IMG/VR virus record: IMGVR_UViG_3300037139_000146
Location: 1 to 27,063 of that record
Direction: 5' to 3' (one strand)
From: a virus
Length of the DNA stretch: 27,063 nucleotides
Positions 13,331 to 21,080 of the stretch are shown one piece after another; the stretch's first letter is position 1; every line of letters starts with the position of its first letter. The translations under genes were made by a program, and so were the position numbers. Under the pieces are notes generated by a model. The model was not told where the DNA came from, searched no databases, and saw nothing but the letters and a program-made list of their open reading frames with translations.

Positions 13331-13449
13331 CTCAGTGGAGTGCACCGTCCCACGCGCTACCGACGCCCCCGAGTGGGGGACCACAAGGCGACCGGAGATA
13401 TCCGGGGCTGAGTTGGAGTGTAAAGGGGTCGCGACCCAGCGGTGCGTTT
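13331..13449 (+). other. tRNA spacer with three palindromic hairpins
   Basis: The gap holds CCCCC-GAGT-GGGGG (13366-13379), CCGGA-GATA-TCCGG (13392-13405) and the 12-bp palindrome GGGTCGCGACCC (13426-13437). No tRNA fits either strand. These could separate tRNA precursors for processing or mark excision sites of a lost tRNA or mobile segment. Confidence 0.5.
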
Positions 13450-13521
13450 GCGGGAGTAGCTCAGCGGCAGAGCGCCACGTTGCCAATGTGGATGTCGCCG
13501 GTTCGATCCCGGCTTCCCGCT
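13450..13521 (+). tRNA. tRNA-Gly (anticodon GCC)
   Basis: The acceptor GCGGGAG/TTCCCGC has a single G-U at pair 7. D stem GCTC/GAGC, anticodon loop TTGCCAA with anticodon GCC at 13483-13485, and T arm GCCGG-TTCGATC-CCGGC are canonical. Discriminator U13521 is the glycine identity base. CCA is not encoded. Confidence 0.93.
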
Positions 13522-13532
13522 TGCGAGGAGTC

Positions 13533-13575
13533 CCACACACCCGTGAGGGAACGGCACCGTAGGACCGGTGTGTGG
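13533..13575 (+). terminator. Hairpin after the tRNA cluster
   Basis: CCACACACC (13533-13541) and GGTGTGTGG (13567-13575) are perfect 9-bp arms, and ACGG-CA-CCGT lies inside the 25-base loop. It lies 12 bases after tRNA-Gly. It is not followed by a T-run, so it may be a processing stem or a weak transcription stop rather than a classic terminator. Confidence 0.4.
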
Positions 13576-13622
13576 CACGCCCGCTCTTGCCGTTAGCCGG
13601 GTCGGGCGGCTACCGTCGTAAG

Positions 13623-13922
13623 GTGCCCCACTCAGCGTCCGGCAGTCCGGCCATTCGGCTGGTGGGTGCATGCTGCCCGGACTGCGGCGCCCGCATCCAC
13701 GCGATGGCGCTTGAGACCGGACCGCAACTCGTCAACCACACCGCGACCTGGACGACCGCCGTCGGACACCGACGCCGATGCAAGGCGATGTGGGTTGCGG
13801 TCGCCGTCGCCTCCGACCTCTCACTCATCGGGCCGTTCGTCACCCGCGAGGAGGCCGAGGCACGTCTCCGCCACGAGGTCGCCGACTGGATCGCGCGCGC
13901 GATGACATCCGTGGCCGCGTAG
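13623..13922 (+). CDS. Small putative zinc-binding protein
   Basis: 99 residues if GTG 13623 is the start, preceded by AAGG. An upstream GTG at 13572 would lie inside the hairpin at 13533-13575 and is less likely; a downstream GTG at 13659 is also possible. A 'CPDCGARIH' knuckle near residues 17-25 and 'GHRRRC' at about 48-53 can make a four-ligand zinc site. The C-terminal half has a strand 'MWVAVAVASDLSLIGPFVT' and helix 'REEAEARLRHEVADWIAR', a small dimer-like fold. It is followed closely by the portal gene. The family is unknown; the start is uncertain. Confidence 0.55.
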   Translation: MPHSASGSPAIRLVGACCPDCGARIHAMALETGPQLVNHTATWTTAVGHRRRCKAMWVAVAVASDLSLIGPFVTREEAEARLRHEVADWIARAMTSVAA

Positions 13923-13949
13923 TGGGACACCCCGAGTGAGGCGGACCTA

Positions 13950-16520
13950 GTGGCGTACTCGCTCCGCCGGGCCGTCCAACGCGTGGCGGCCCGCGCGATC
14001 AACTGGGCCGCCAACGATCCCTACGCCCGGGGCCAACTCCACGACGCGCTCGCGCACGCGTTCGGCATCGCGCTGGGCGACCGACACCCGCGGACGATCC
14101 AGCAAATGCTGGTCAATACGTCGTGGGTGTTCGCCGCGAATCGCCAGATCGCGGGCCGCGGCGCGCGCGTCAAACCCGTGCTCGAGTTCTGTACGCGGGA
14201 ACGGAACAAGCCGGTCAAGCGGACGCCGGCGCATGAGCACCCGTGGCTCGACTTGGTGGCGAGTCCCAACGTCGACGAGTCGGGGATGACGTTCCTCTGG
14301 CGGCAGATTCTCTTGCTCAATACCGCCGGCTCCTACGTCGTCGCGGTCGAGCCCCAGGTGATCGACTTCACCCCGCTCGGCATTAACTTCAAGACCACCC
14401 GGATCGCGGGCTTACGGCTCTTAGAGATCGAGCGCACGCGCGTGTATTCCTCCGAGCGGCGGCTCGTCGCCGGGTTCAACTACACCTCCCCACTCGGGTG
14501 GGTCAAGTTCTACCCCGCGCACCCGGCGACGTACGAGGAGCGGGAAGGGTGGAAGCGGAACCCGACGCCGTTCGCGTTCCGCGTGGTGATGCCCTCGCCG
14601 GATAGCTACGACGGCCAGTCGGTGACACAGGCCGCCGAACAGGCGATCAACACCAGCCAGGGCATTAACCAGCTCCACCAAAATAAGCTCTATAACGGCA
14701 TGCACAACGATCTCATCTTCTTCTTGAAAAAGAAGGGGATGGACGATATCAAGCGGTTCGAGGAGGCCGTCCTCAAGATCAAGGCGGGGATCGGGAAGGC
14801 GGGCGATCCGATCGTGTTGCCGGAGGAGTTGGTGACGGTCGCGCCGAATCCGACCAAGATGTCGGACATGCAGTTCCCGAAGATGGCCGAGGCCGCGCGG
14901 CACGAGATCCTGGCCGTCATGGGCGCCTCGGACGGGATGCTGGGATTGGTCGCGGATGTCAACCGCGCGAACGGCGACGCGCTCGAGCGGCTGTTGGCGA
15001 TGGGGACGATCGACCCGATTTTGGCGCTGATCGCCGACGGCTATAACAACGCGCTCCTCCCCCTCTACGCCGCGCAGTCGACGCACTCGTGGTACGAGGC
15101 GCGGTTCCCCTCGGCGTTGGTGCAGGACGAGACGGTGCAGGCGACCAACCTCAAGATGTTGGTCGGCGGCACGATTATGACGCCGAACGAGGCGCGCGAG
15201 AAGATCAACTTGCCGGCCGTCGCGGACGGCACGGACTTGGTCGGCGGCAACCGCTCGGAGCCGCTGGCGCTGATCGCGGCCGCGGCGGGCACGACCGACA
15301 CGCTCGCGGAAATGACGATGCCCAAGGGCGACGCCGGCTCCGTCGACCCGGTGGACGCGGGCGACGAGCCGACCGACCAGGGCAACGACGCGCCGGACCG
15401 CGCACGCGCGGCGGCGCTGCCCGAGCACGCGGCGATGTTCCCGCTCACGATCGACATCGGGTCGGGCGGCGATGTGCTGGTGGGCAAGGAGATCGCGACC
15501 AAGCATGACGCGGCCCCCGCAGCGGACACCGCCGGCACCGCGCCCCGCACCGCGTCGCTCCGCGCCGGGCACCGGTTGTCGACGAGCGACGCGCGGCACG
15601 CGCGGTGGGCCGACGACATGGAGACCCACGCGGGCTACGCGCGGCAACTCCGCGCGCGGGTCGCCAAGGTGTTCCGCGCGTGGCAGTCGGATGTGCAGTC
15701 GGTGTTGGAGACCGGAGGGGCGGCGATCCTCATGGCGGATCTCCGGCGGGGGACGGCACGCGCCGCCGGGGACGATGACACGCAGCACCGGCTGCAGGAT
15801 ATCGCGGTCTGGATCGCCGCACTCCGGACCGAATATCGGCCGTGGGCCCGGGCGCTCGTGCTCGACCAGATCGAGCGCACGTTCGACGACCTGGGGATCG
15901 ACGCCAGTCAGTTGGACGCCGACGATCCGGCGGTCGACCGGTGGGTGGAGATGCGGGCCGACGCGTTCGCCGCGCAGGTCGCGACCACGCAGCAGCAGGC
16001 GATCGTCGACGGGATGACGGACTCGCTGGCCGATAACCTGGACAGCGACGACATCTCAGACGCGGCGGACGACTGGTTCCCGAACGCGAACAGCGGCCGC
16101 GCGCGCCGGATCGGGACAACCGAGACGACGATCGGGGCAGGCGCCGGCGTGTTCCTCGGAGTCGCGGCCGCGCGGCGCACGTTGTCGGACCCCAACGTCG
16201 ACGCCGCCGCGCTCACCGGCGACGCGGCAGACGTGACCGACGACTTCGGGTCGGGCGCGTCCGACCACGTGGGCCTGATGTGGCTGTCGCAGCGCGACAA
16301 CAGGGTCCGGGAGACGCATGTCGAGGCGGACGGCCAGGTCGTGGTCGCCGGCGATGTGTTCACGGTCGGCGGCTATCAGATGAACTTCCCCGGCGATGAC
16401 TCGCTCGGCGCCGGGCCCGAAGAAATCTGCGAGTGTCGCTGCGACGCGGTCGCGGTCCCGCTCGACCTCTCGGACGACCCGGCGGATACGAGCGACGGCA
16501 AAGAGGCGGAGGCGGAATAA
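13950..16520 (+). CDS. Portal protein fused to a MuF-like minor head protein
   Basis: 856 residues from GTG 13950 with GAGG at 13938-13941. Residues about 30-430 are a phage portal: 'WVFAANRQIAGRGARVKPVL', a wing-type region with 'NDLIFFLKKKGMDDIKRFE', and 'EILAVMGASDGMLGLVADVN', a classic portal segment. The portal forms the dodecameric DNA channel at a capsid vertex. A disordered acidic/Ala region (430-540) links to residues 540-856, which carry the MuF-like signature 'WLSQRDNRVRETHVEADGQ' near 775 and a C-terminal 'EEICECRCDAV'. MuF is normally a separate minor capsid protein. Its stop TAA overlaps the next ATG. No terminase precedes it. Confidence 0.85.
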   Translation: MAYSLRRAVQRVAARAINWAANDPYARGQLHDALAHAFGIALGDRHPRTIQQMLVNTSWVFAANRQIAGRGARVKPVLEFCTRERNKPVKRTPAHEHPWLDLVASPNVDESGMTFLWRQILLLNTAGSYVVAVEPQVIDFTPLGINFKTTRIAGLRLLEIERTRVYSSERRLVAGFNYTSPLGWVKFYPAHPATYEEREGWKRNPTPFAFRVVMPSPDSYDGQSVTQAAEQAINTSQGINQLHQNKLYNGMHNDLIFFLKKKGMDDIKRFEEAVLKIKAGIGKAGDPIVLPEELVTVAPNPTKMSDMQFPKMAEAARHEILAVMGASDGMLGLVADVNRANGDALERLLAMGTIDPILALIADGYNNALLPLYAAQSTHSWYEARFPSALVQDETVQATNLKMLVGGTIMTPNEAREKINLPAVADGTDLVGGNRSEPLALIAAAAGTTDTLAEMTMPKGDAGSVDPVDAGDEPTDQGNDAPDRARAAALPEHAAMFPLTIDIGSGGDVLVGKEIATKHDAAPAADTAGTAPRTASLRAGHRLSTSDARHARWADDMETHAGYARQLRARVAKVFRAWQSDVQSVLETGGAAILMADLRRGTARAAGDDDTQHRLQDIAVWIAALRTEYRPWARALVLDQIERTFDDLGIDASQLDADDPAVDRWVEMRADAFAAQVATTQQQAIVDGMTDSLADNLDSDDISDAADDWFPNANSGRARRIGTTETTIGAGAGVFLGVAAARRTLSDPNVDAAALTGDAADVTDDFGSGASDHVGLMWLSQRDNRVRETHVEADGQVVVAGDVFTVGGYQMNFPGDDSLGAGPEEICECRCDAVAVPLDLSDDPADTSDGKEAEAE

Positions 16521-16771
16521 TGCCGCCCTGCCGGATCGCGCTCAACGACCGCATCTGCGAGTTCCCGTGCAAGCTGCGACCCGGGGACATCTGCCACGTC
16601 CCGCTCACATGCCCGGAGGAACCGCGCGGGTGGGTGTGGGACGGCAATCGCGAGGCGCCGACGCTCACGCCATCGATCGCGTGCCATGGGTACAAAGACC
16701 GAGAGGGAACGCTTCGGCAGGAGTGCGGCCTCCACATGCATATCCGAGACGGACAGGTCGTCCCCTGTTGA
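16520..16771 (+). CDS. Small Cys-rich phage protein
   Basis: 83 residues from an ATG in the TAATG overlap with the portal gene. It carries C-x8-C pairs ('CRIALNDRICEFPC', 'GDICHVPLTC'), the core 'GWVWDGNREAPTLTPSIACHG', and 'CGLHMHIRDGQVVPC' at the end. The 'W.W.GN...PTLTPS' pattern followed by C-x-x-H is a family I have seen in many phages without an assigned role; metal binding is likely. It sits between portal and protease and is probably made with the head proteins. Confidence 0.68.
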   Translation: MPPCRIALNDRICEFPCKLRPGDICHVPLTCPEEPRGWVWDGNREAPTLTPSIACHGYKDREGTLRQECGLHMHIRDGQVVPC

Positions 16772-16795
16772 GCGAGTGACCCACCGCCTCTTGCC

Positions 16796-16820
16796 TTTAG
16801 CGGTAGACACGGTGTAGCAT
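16796..16820 (+). promoter_or_regulatory. TAGCGG-type phage promoter, copy 2
   Basis: TTTAGCGG at 16796-16803 is followed after 11 bp by TAGCAT at 16815-16820. Spacing equals that of copies 1 and 3. TTGCCT at 16791-16796 gives an alternative sigma70 reading with 18-bp spacing. It lies 110 bases upstream of the protease start at 16930. Confidence 0.6.
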
Positions 16821-16827
16821 CGATGTG

Positions 16828-16843
16828 CGGCCCTGCGGGGCCG
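16828..16843 (+). promoter_or_regulatory. 5' leader hairpin CGGCCC-TGCG-GGGCCG
   Basis: A 6-bp stem with a TGCG loop beginning 7 bases after the -10 hexamer. It shares the GGCCC-N4-GGGCC core with hairpins at 4247-4260 and 23096-23115. It is possibly a shared binding or stability element of late transcripts. Confidence 0.5.
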
Positions 16844-16873
16844 TTGCTGGGCACAATGAGACCACCGCAAATG

Positions 16874-16920
16874 CGGGCCGAGGTTCCAGAGATGGGACCG
16901 GCGGCCCGTTCGTCGTTTCC
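16874..16920 (+). terminator. Terminator- or attenuator-like hairpin in the protease leader
   Basis: CGGGCCG (16874-16880) pairs with CGGCCCG (16902-16908), and GGTTCC (16882-16887) with GGGACC (16894-16899). The 3' tail TTCGTCGTTTCC (16909-16920) closely matches the tail of the terminator at 21010. It lies between the promoter at 16796 and the protease ATG at 16930, so it may attenuate the head operon. Confidence 0.5.
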
Positions 16921-16929
16921 GGGAGTGGG

Positions 16930-18732
16930 ATGGCCGTCGCTCACGTCGCTCGCGAAGCCCGCGCCACACTGATCCGCGCCCCAGGCGACGGATCGCGCGT
17001 CGCGCCCAACGGCGCCGCGTACGATCACCGCTTCGTCGCGGCGACCGAGCGACTGGCCACGGACGGCGGCGTGATCCTCCTCTCCGCCTGGCGCTTCGCC
17101 GACTACCAGCTCCGCCCGGTCGTCGTCGACCAGCACGACATCTACGGCTGGAAGCCGCTCACCGATGCGGTGCTCGGTCGCACCGTGTGTATCGGGCTCG
17201 AGGCGGGACTCCCGCCCGAGATGGTCGGCCCCTCCGGTCAGGCGCTCGTCGCCTACGTCCTCTGGGCGCGGACCGAGTACGGCCAAGAAGTCCGGTCGCT
17301 CTACGAAGACGGGATGCTGAACGACGTGTCGGTCCGGTGGGATCCCTCCACGACCGGCATGCGGGACCCGTCCGCCGCCGAAGTCGCGGCCTACGGCGTC
17401 GGCACCGAGTGGGTGTGTACGCTCGCCAACCTGGTGGAGATCAGCGCCGTCATGTTCGGCGCCGACCCGGGTGCGCAGGCGCTCCGTACCGGCGCGGGCC
17501 GCACGCGACTCCACAAGGTCCGCCACCGCGCGGTCCTGAACGCCAAAGCGGTCGCACAGGCGATCGCCGCACGCTATTCGACGCGCGGCCCGGCGCAAGA
17601 CACCGCGATCACCTCCGACGCCACCACGAACACGGGGGCGACGGGTCTCTCCGGGACCGGCAACGCCACGCAGGTCGGCGGGACCGAGTACCCGCATGCG
17701 GTGCTCGACGGCGGGCCGGCGTGCGGCCGCTGCGGGCTCCGGTGCTGCGAGGTGTGCGTCGGGGACGTGTGCACCGGGACGTGTTGCGACCGCTGCGCGC
17801 AGGAGCGCGCGCGGGCGGATGCCGAGCGCACCGCGGCCACCTGCGGCAACTGCGACGATTCGTGCTGCGACGACTGCGACTCCGCGTCCTGCGAGGGCGA
17901 CTGTTGCGAGCGGTGTGACGAGATGCGGGGCGCGGACCCGGATGACCAACAGGACTTGGGGTTCGACGCCACGACGGGCGAGGGCGCGACCACCGATCTC
18001 CGGGATGACGACGGGGCCGGCGGCGCGGATCGTGGGGCCACACCCGCGACCACTGCACCGGTCGATCCGCCGGCCGTCGTCGTGTCACCCGCAGTCGCTC
18101 CGGCTGTCGCGCCAGTGGCTGATGCCGCCGCGCCGCGCGCGGTGTCGCATCCCGATTGTGCTGCGTGCGCGGCGCGCGCCGCGCGAGGCCAAGTCGATGG
18201 CGCGGCCGCCGCGGCCGCGATCGGCGCGATCGGCGACGCGTTCGATGCGATGGCCACGCTCGCGACCGCGACGATGACCGTGCTCGAGGCGGGCGCCTCC
18301 TCGCTCGACGAGCTCGAAAACTTGGTGGGCCCGAGCGCGGACGTGCAGAACGCCGTCGACGCCGCCAGCGATGTGCAGGCGTCGACCACGACCGCCGTCG
18401 GCGGCACGCCCGCGCCGACCTCGAAGCCCGCAGCGAAGCCTGCGGCAACACCGGCCGCGAAGCCCGCAGCAAAGCCGGCAGCGAAACCCGCGGCCAAAAG
18501 CACCAAGGGTCGGACCGTGCTCTCGGTCGCCGACGCGGCACTCCGCGTCCGGCGCGCCGCGGCCGATCTCCGCGCGGCCAATCGGATCGCGGCCGAGCAG
18601 GCACGCGCCACACCCGACGCACCCGACGCACCCAAGCAGGCGCCGACAGGCAGCGCAGCGGTGGATCCGCCGTTTCTGGATTTCAGCAGGCTCGCGGCGG
18701 TGCCGACCACAGGTAGGTCAACAGCCACGTAG
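16930..18732 (+). CDS. Prohead protease with duplicated Cys-rich module and scaffold-like tail
   Basis: 600 residues. ATG 16930 (GGGAG at 16921-16925) is preferred; upstream starts would lie in the hairpin leader. Residues 1-185 resemble an HK97-type prohead protease: 'ILLSAWRFADYQLRPVVVDQ' ending at His69, 'LNDVSVRWDP' with Ser134, and 'LVEISAVMFGADPGA' with Ser172 as catalytic candidates. Residues 265-289 and 305-329 are two copies of a nine-cysteine unit, C-x2-C-x3-C-C-x2-C-x4-C-x3-C-C-x2-C. Residues 400-600 are Ala-rich, helical and contain KPAA repeats, as expected for a scaffold. The protein precedes the major capsid gene, which supports protease-scaffold function. The Cys module is unusual for this role. 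Confidence 0.75.
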   Translation: MAVAHVAREARATLIRAPGDGSRVAPNGAAYDHRFVAATERLATDGGVILLSAWRFADYQLRPVVVDQHDIYGWKPLTDAVLGRTVCIGLEAGLPPEMVGPSGQALVAYVLWARTEYGQEVRSLYEDGMLNDVSVRWDPSTTGMRDPSAAEVAAYGVGTEWVCTLANLVEISAVMFGADPGAQALRTGAGRTRLHKVRHRAVLNAKAVAQAIAARYSTRGPAQDTAITSDATTNTGATGLSGTGNATQVGGTEYPHAVLDGGPACGRCGLRCCEVCVGDVCTGTCCDRCAQERARADAERTAATCGNCDDSCCDDCDSASCEGDCCERCDEMRGADPDDQQDLGFDATTGEGATTDLRDDDGAGGADRGATPATTAPVDPPAVVVSPAVAPAVAPVADAAAPRAVSHPDCAACAARAARGQVDGAAAAAAIGAIGDAFDAMATLATATMTVLEAGASSLDELENLVGPSADVQNAVDAASDVQASTTTAVGGTPAPTSKPAAKPAATPAAKPAAKPAAKPAAKSTKGRTVLSVADAALRVRRAAADLRAANRIAAEQARATPDAPDAPKQAPTGSAAVDPPFLDFSRLAAVPTTGRSTAT

Positions 18733-18745
18733 CGCGCGACACAGC

Positions 18746-18800
18746 GGGCCGCCCACCGCGGCCCCAGACGACGCCTGTCGCCGCGTGCTCCTCTGAGCAC
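18746..18800 (+). promoter_or_regulatory. Two hairpins in the major capsid leader
   Basis: GGGCCGC-CCACC-GCGGCCC (18746-18764) and GTGCTC-CTCT-GAGCAC (18785-18800) lie between protease and capsid genes. They could be RNase processing sites or modulators that raise capsid synthesis. No promoter was recognised in this gap. Confidence 0.45.
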
Positions 18801-18849
18801 CCGCGGGAACGACGAGGCCAACGGGAAGTTGGAGGGGGAGGACAGCAGT

Positions 18850-20217
18850 ATGGCCGCAACGATCAACACGATTGAGGAGTTTCGCGCGCACGTCCTGAAG
18901 GAACTGCCGTCGATTCTCGCAGAGAATCCGCAGGTCGTGCTCGACGCGATGGCGAAGAATCCCGAGGCCATGCGTGCCTCGCTCACCAAGATGGGCTACA
19001 TCGTCAGCGATGACGTGAAGACCATCGCGAGCGAGACGATGACCACGCTCCGCGATCGCCAGGAGACCGGCTCGATCGCGTCCGGCTTCGGCACGCGCAC
19101 GCGGGAGAAGGTGCGCATGCACGCGCGCCGGGTGTTGGACGAGGACACCGGCAAGCAGCGCACCACGTACCTGGACGCCGAGACCGAGCCGCTCGCGGGC
19201 CAGTGGATCCGCGCCTTCTTCGCCTCGAAGGGCGGGGGCGAGGCGAAGGACCCGGTGACCGGCGACCATATCGGCGTGATCGCCGAGCGGATGGCGAAGG
19301 CCACCCGCGCGCCGGCCACCCCGATGACGGCGGAAGCCGGCACGGGCGGCGGGTTCTTGGTTCCCCTGTTGGTCGCGGCCGAGGTGTTCGAGTACATGAA
19401 CGAACGCTTCCTGCTCCGCGGCATGGTGCAGGTGTTCGTCTCGGCCGCCCCGCTCACGATCCCGCGGCGTCTGTCGCAGGTCTCGGTGTATCGCCAGGGC
19501 CCGGGCACGGACCTGACCGAGGTGAACATCGCCTCGACGTTGGGCGACGCGAAGTTGTCGCCCGAGCGCGTCGGTGCGATCACCTACGTCGATCCGGCGT
19601 TGGCCTTGGCGGCCGCGGTCGGGCCGGTGCGCTGGGTGATCGGCCAGTTGGCCGAAGCGCTGGCCAAGGACTACCAGCGGACGATCGTCATCGGGAGCGC
19701 GTCCAAGCGCGAGCCGCGTGGGATCTTGGGCCTCGCGACCTCTGGCCTGCCGCTGGCCGACATGGCGCAGACCTCGACGTACGACAACACGTCGAACCAG
19801 ACCAAGCGCGACTCGATCCGGAAACTGTACTACAAGGTCAACCAGCCGCACCGTGAGTCGCCGCGGTTCGTGTGGATCACGAACAACGACGGCGTGCAGA
19901 CGATGAACTCGGTCAACGACTTGAACCAACAGCCGTTCACCGACGCGAAGGAAGGCCAGCCGCCGAAGTACATCGGCAAGACCGTCGTCGAGACCTTGGC
20001 GATCGTGTCGGCGACGGGCCCGGAGAGCACCACGCTCGTCGGCGGGGACATGGGCCAGTACGCGTGGCTCGAGTCGCCGGACGGGCTCACCATGCAGCAG
20101 ACCACCGAGGGTGGCCAGGCGTGGTCGAGCGACACGATCGGCATCAAGATCCTGCAGCGCGTCGACGGGGAGCCGGTGATCCCGCAGGCGTTCTGCTCCA
20201 TGACCGGCGTCAACTAG
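18850..20217 (+). CDS. Major capsid protein (HK97 fold)
   Basis: 455 residues. ATG 18850 is chosen because GGAGGGGGAG (18831-18840) lies upstream and no better start exists. The N-terminal 170 residues form a charged helical delta-like region ('HVLKELPSILAENPQVVLD'). The remainder shows HK97-fold hallmarks: 'AGTGGGFLVPLLVAAEVFEY', 'RLSQVSVYRQGPGT', 'AKDYQRTIVIGSAS', 'EPRGILGLATSG' and a final 'GEPVIPQAFCSMTGVN'. It makes the icosahedral shell; the N-terminal part is probably removed by the upstream protease. It is expressed with the protease and small downstream head proteins. Confidence 0.92.
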   Translation: MAATINTIEEFRAHVLKELPSILAENPQVVLDAMAKNPEAMRASLTKMGYIVSDDVKTIASETMTTLRDRQETGSIASGFGTRTREKVRMHARRVLDEDTGKQRTTYLDAETEPLAGQWIRAFFASKGGGEAKDPVTGDHIGVIAERMAKATRAPATPMTAEAGTGGGFLVPLLVAAEVFEYMNERFLLRGMVQVFVSAAPLTIPRRLSQVSVYRQGPGTDLTEVNIASTLGDAKLSPERVGAITYVDPALALAAAVGPVRWVIGQLAEALAKDYQRTIVIGSASKREPRGILGLATSGLPLADMAQTSTYDNTSNQTKRDSIRKLYYKVNQPHRESPRFVWITNNDGVQTMNSVNDLNQQPFTDAKEGQPPKYIGKTVVETLAIVSATGPESTTLVGGDMGQYAWLESPDGLTMQQTTEGGQAWSSDTIGIKILQRVDGEPVIPQAFCSMTGVN

Positions 20218-20224
20218 CTCGGTC

Positions 20225-20494
20225 ATGGTCACGCTCACGGTGATGCGGACCGCCAAAGTGTTCGGCCGAGATGTCTCGGCCGGACACACGGTGGCCGTCC
20301 CGGAGTCGGAGGCGGCGCTCTACCTCCGGCAGTACGTGCAGGTCGGCGACCAGATCGTGCACCTGTTCGCGACGGCCCCGGCGCCGGTGGTCGAGAAGGT
20401 CGCAGAGCCACCGAAGGTCGACCCGCCAAAGGTCGAGCCCAAGCCGGAGCCGGTCGCACCCGCACCCGCACCAGAGAAGCCCGCGGCCAAGTAG
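20225..20494 (+). CDS. Small head-associated protein with Pro/Lys tail
   Basis: 89 residues from ATG 20225, seven bases after the capsid stop. Residues 1-45 form a small beta unit ('TVMRTAKVFGRDVSAGHTVA', 'EAALYLRQYVQVGDQIVHLF') similar in style to small head proteins next to capsid genes. Residues 50-89 are almost only Pro, Lys, Glu, Val and Ala ('PPKVDPPKVEPKPEPVAP') and likely flexible. Possible roles are capsid decoration or connector attachment. The family is not recognised. Confidence 0.65.
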   Translation: MVTLTVMRTAKVFGRDVSAGHTVAVPESEAALYLRQYVQVGDQIVHLFATAPAPVVEKVAEPPKVDPPKVEPKPEPVAPAPAPEKPAAK

Positions 20495-20564
20495 CCGCGA
20501 TCACTCGCATTCACGGCGCCCCGGCCAGCCAGGCCCACCGCCACATCTATAGTAGGGAGGACGT

Positions 20565-20963
20565 ATGGCTCGGCAGTACGCGAATCTGGTGAAGGTGGCG
20601 CTGGCGTTCAACGGTGCGCTCACGGCGACCGGCGCCAAGACGGCGATCTCGGACCCCCGCTTGGGAGACTTCATCTCCGGCTGGGCGTTGCTCAACGTGT
20701 TCAGCGTCTCGGGCACCACGCCCGCCTCGCAGATCAACGTCGAGGGATCGGACGACGGCTCGACCTACGTGACGCTCGGCTCGTTCGCGTCGGCGGCGGC
20801 GGCCGGTGCACAGATCATCTCGCTGGACCAGCTCAAGCCGTGGATGCGGATCAACGCGATCACGCTGGCGGGGACCTCGACGCCGACTGTCAACGCATCG
20901 GTCGTGATCGTGGCCGAGCAGACCAAGCTGCTGCCCGGCGACGGGACCGTCATCTCGAGCTAA
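20565..20963 (+). CDS. Small structural protein after the capsid gene
   Basis: 132 residues from ATG 20565 with GGGAGG (20555-20560) just upstream. A TATAGT hexamer at 20548-20553 might serve as a -10, but no -35 or TAGCGG element is present. It is beta-rich, with 'DFISGWALLNVFSVSGTTP', 'EGSDDGSTYVTLGSF', 'WMRINAITLAGTSTPTVNAS' and a final strand. The middle motif recalls the protein at 12-365. It is likely a decoration or stabilising capsid protein; a strong terminator follows 46 bases after its stop. Confidence 0.7.
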   Translation: MARQYANLVKVALAFNGALTATGAKTAISDPRLGDFISGWALLNVFSVSGTTPASQINVEGSDDGSTYVTLGSFASAAAAGAQIISLDQLKPWMRINAITLAGTSTPTVNASVVIVAEQTKLLPGDGTVISS

Positions 20964-21009
20964 GGCGCTCGACCCGACGGCGCTCGACGCCACGCACCAC
21001 CGCAGGAGA

Positions 21010-21060
21010 GAACGCCCGGTCCGATCGCACGCGCGACCGGACCGGGCGTTCGTCGTTTTC
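21010..21060 (+). terminator. Strong intrinsic terminator ending the head operon
   Basis: Perfect 14-bp arms (21010-21023 and 21038-21051) with a smaller TCGC/GCGA stem inside, followed by GTCGTTTTCCTT. This is the best terminator in the window. Only 20 bases separate it from the next gene (21081) and no promoter is seen there, so connector genes may be made by read-through. Confidence 0.88.
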
Positions 21061-21080
21061 CTTAAACTCAGCCACGGCCT

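Noticed and set aside
14421-15788. Long minus-strand open frame opposite the portal gene
   Set aside because: It is a GC-rich shadow of the portal frame with Arg/His-rich random composition.
16825-16929. Upstream extension of the protease gene
   Set aside because: The extra residues would come from the promoter leader with two hairpins; ATG 16930 with GGGAG fits better.
18421-18500. KPAA-coding repeats as a CRISPR or DNA repeat array
   Set aside because: The repeats are short, in frame and encode a protein linker; no spacers or constant repeat unit exist. No CRISPR array is present in the window.
20548-20553. Promoter before the gene at 20565
   Set aside because: TATAGT is a good -10 but neither TAGCGG nor a -35 is found upstream, so it is only mentioned with the gene.
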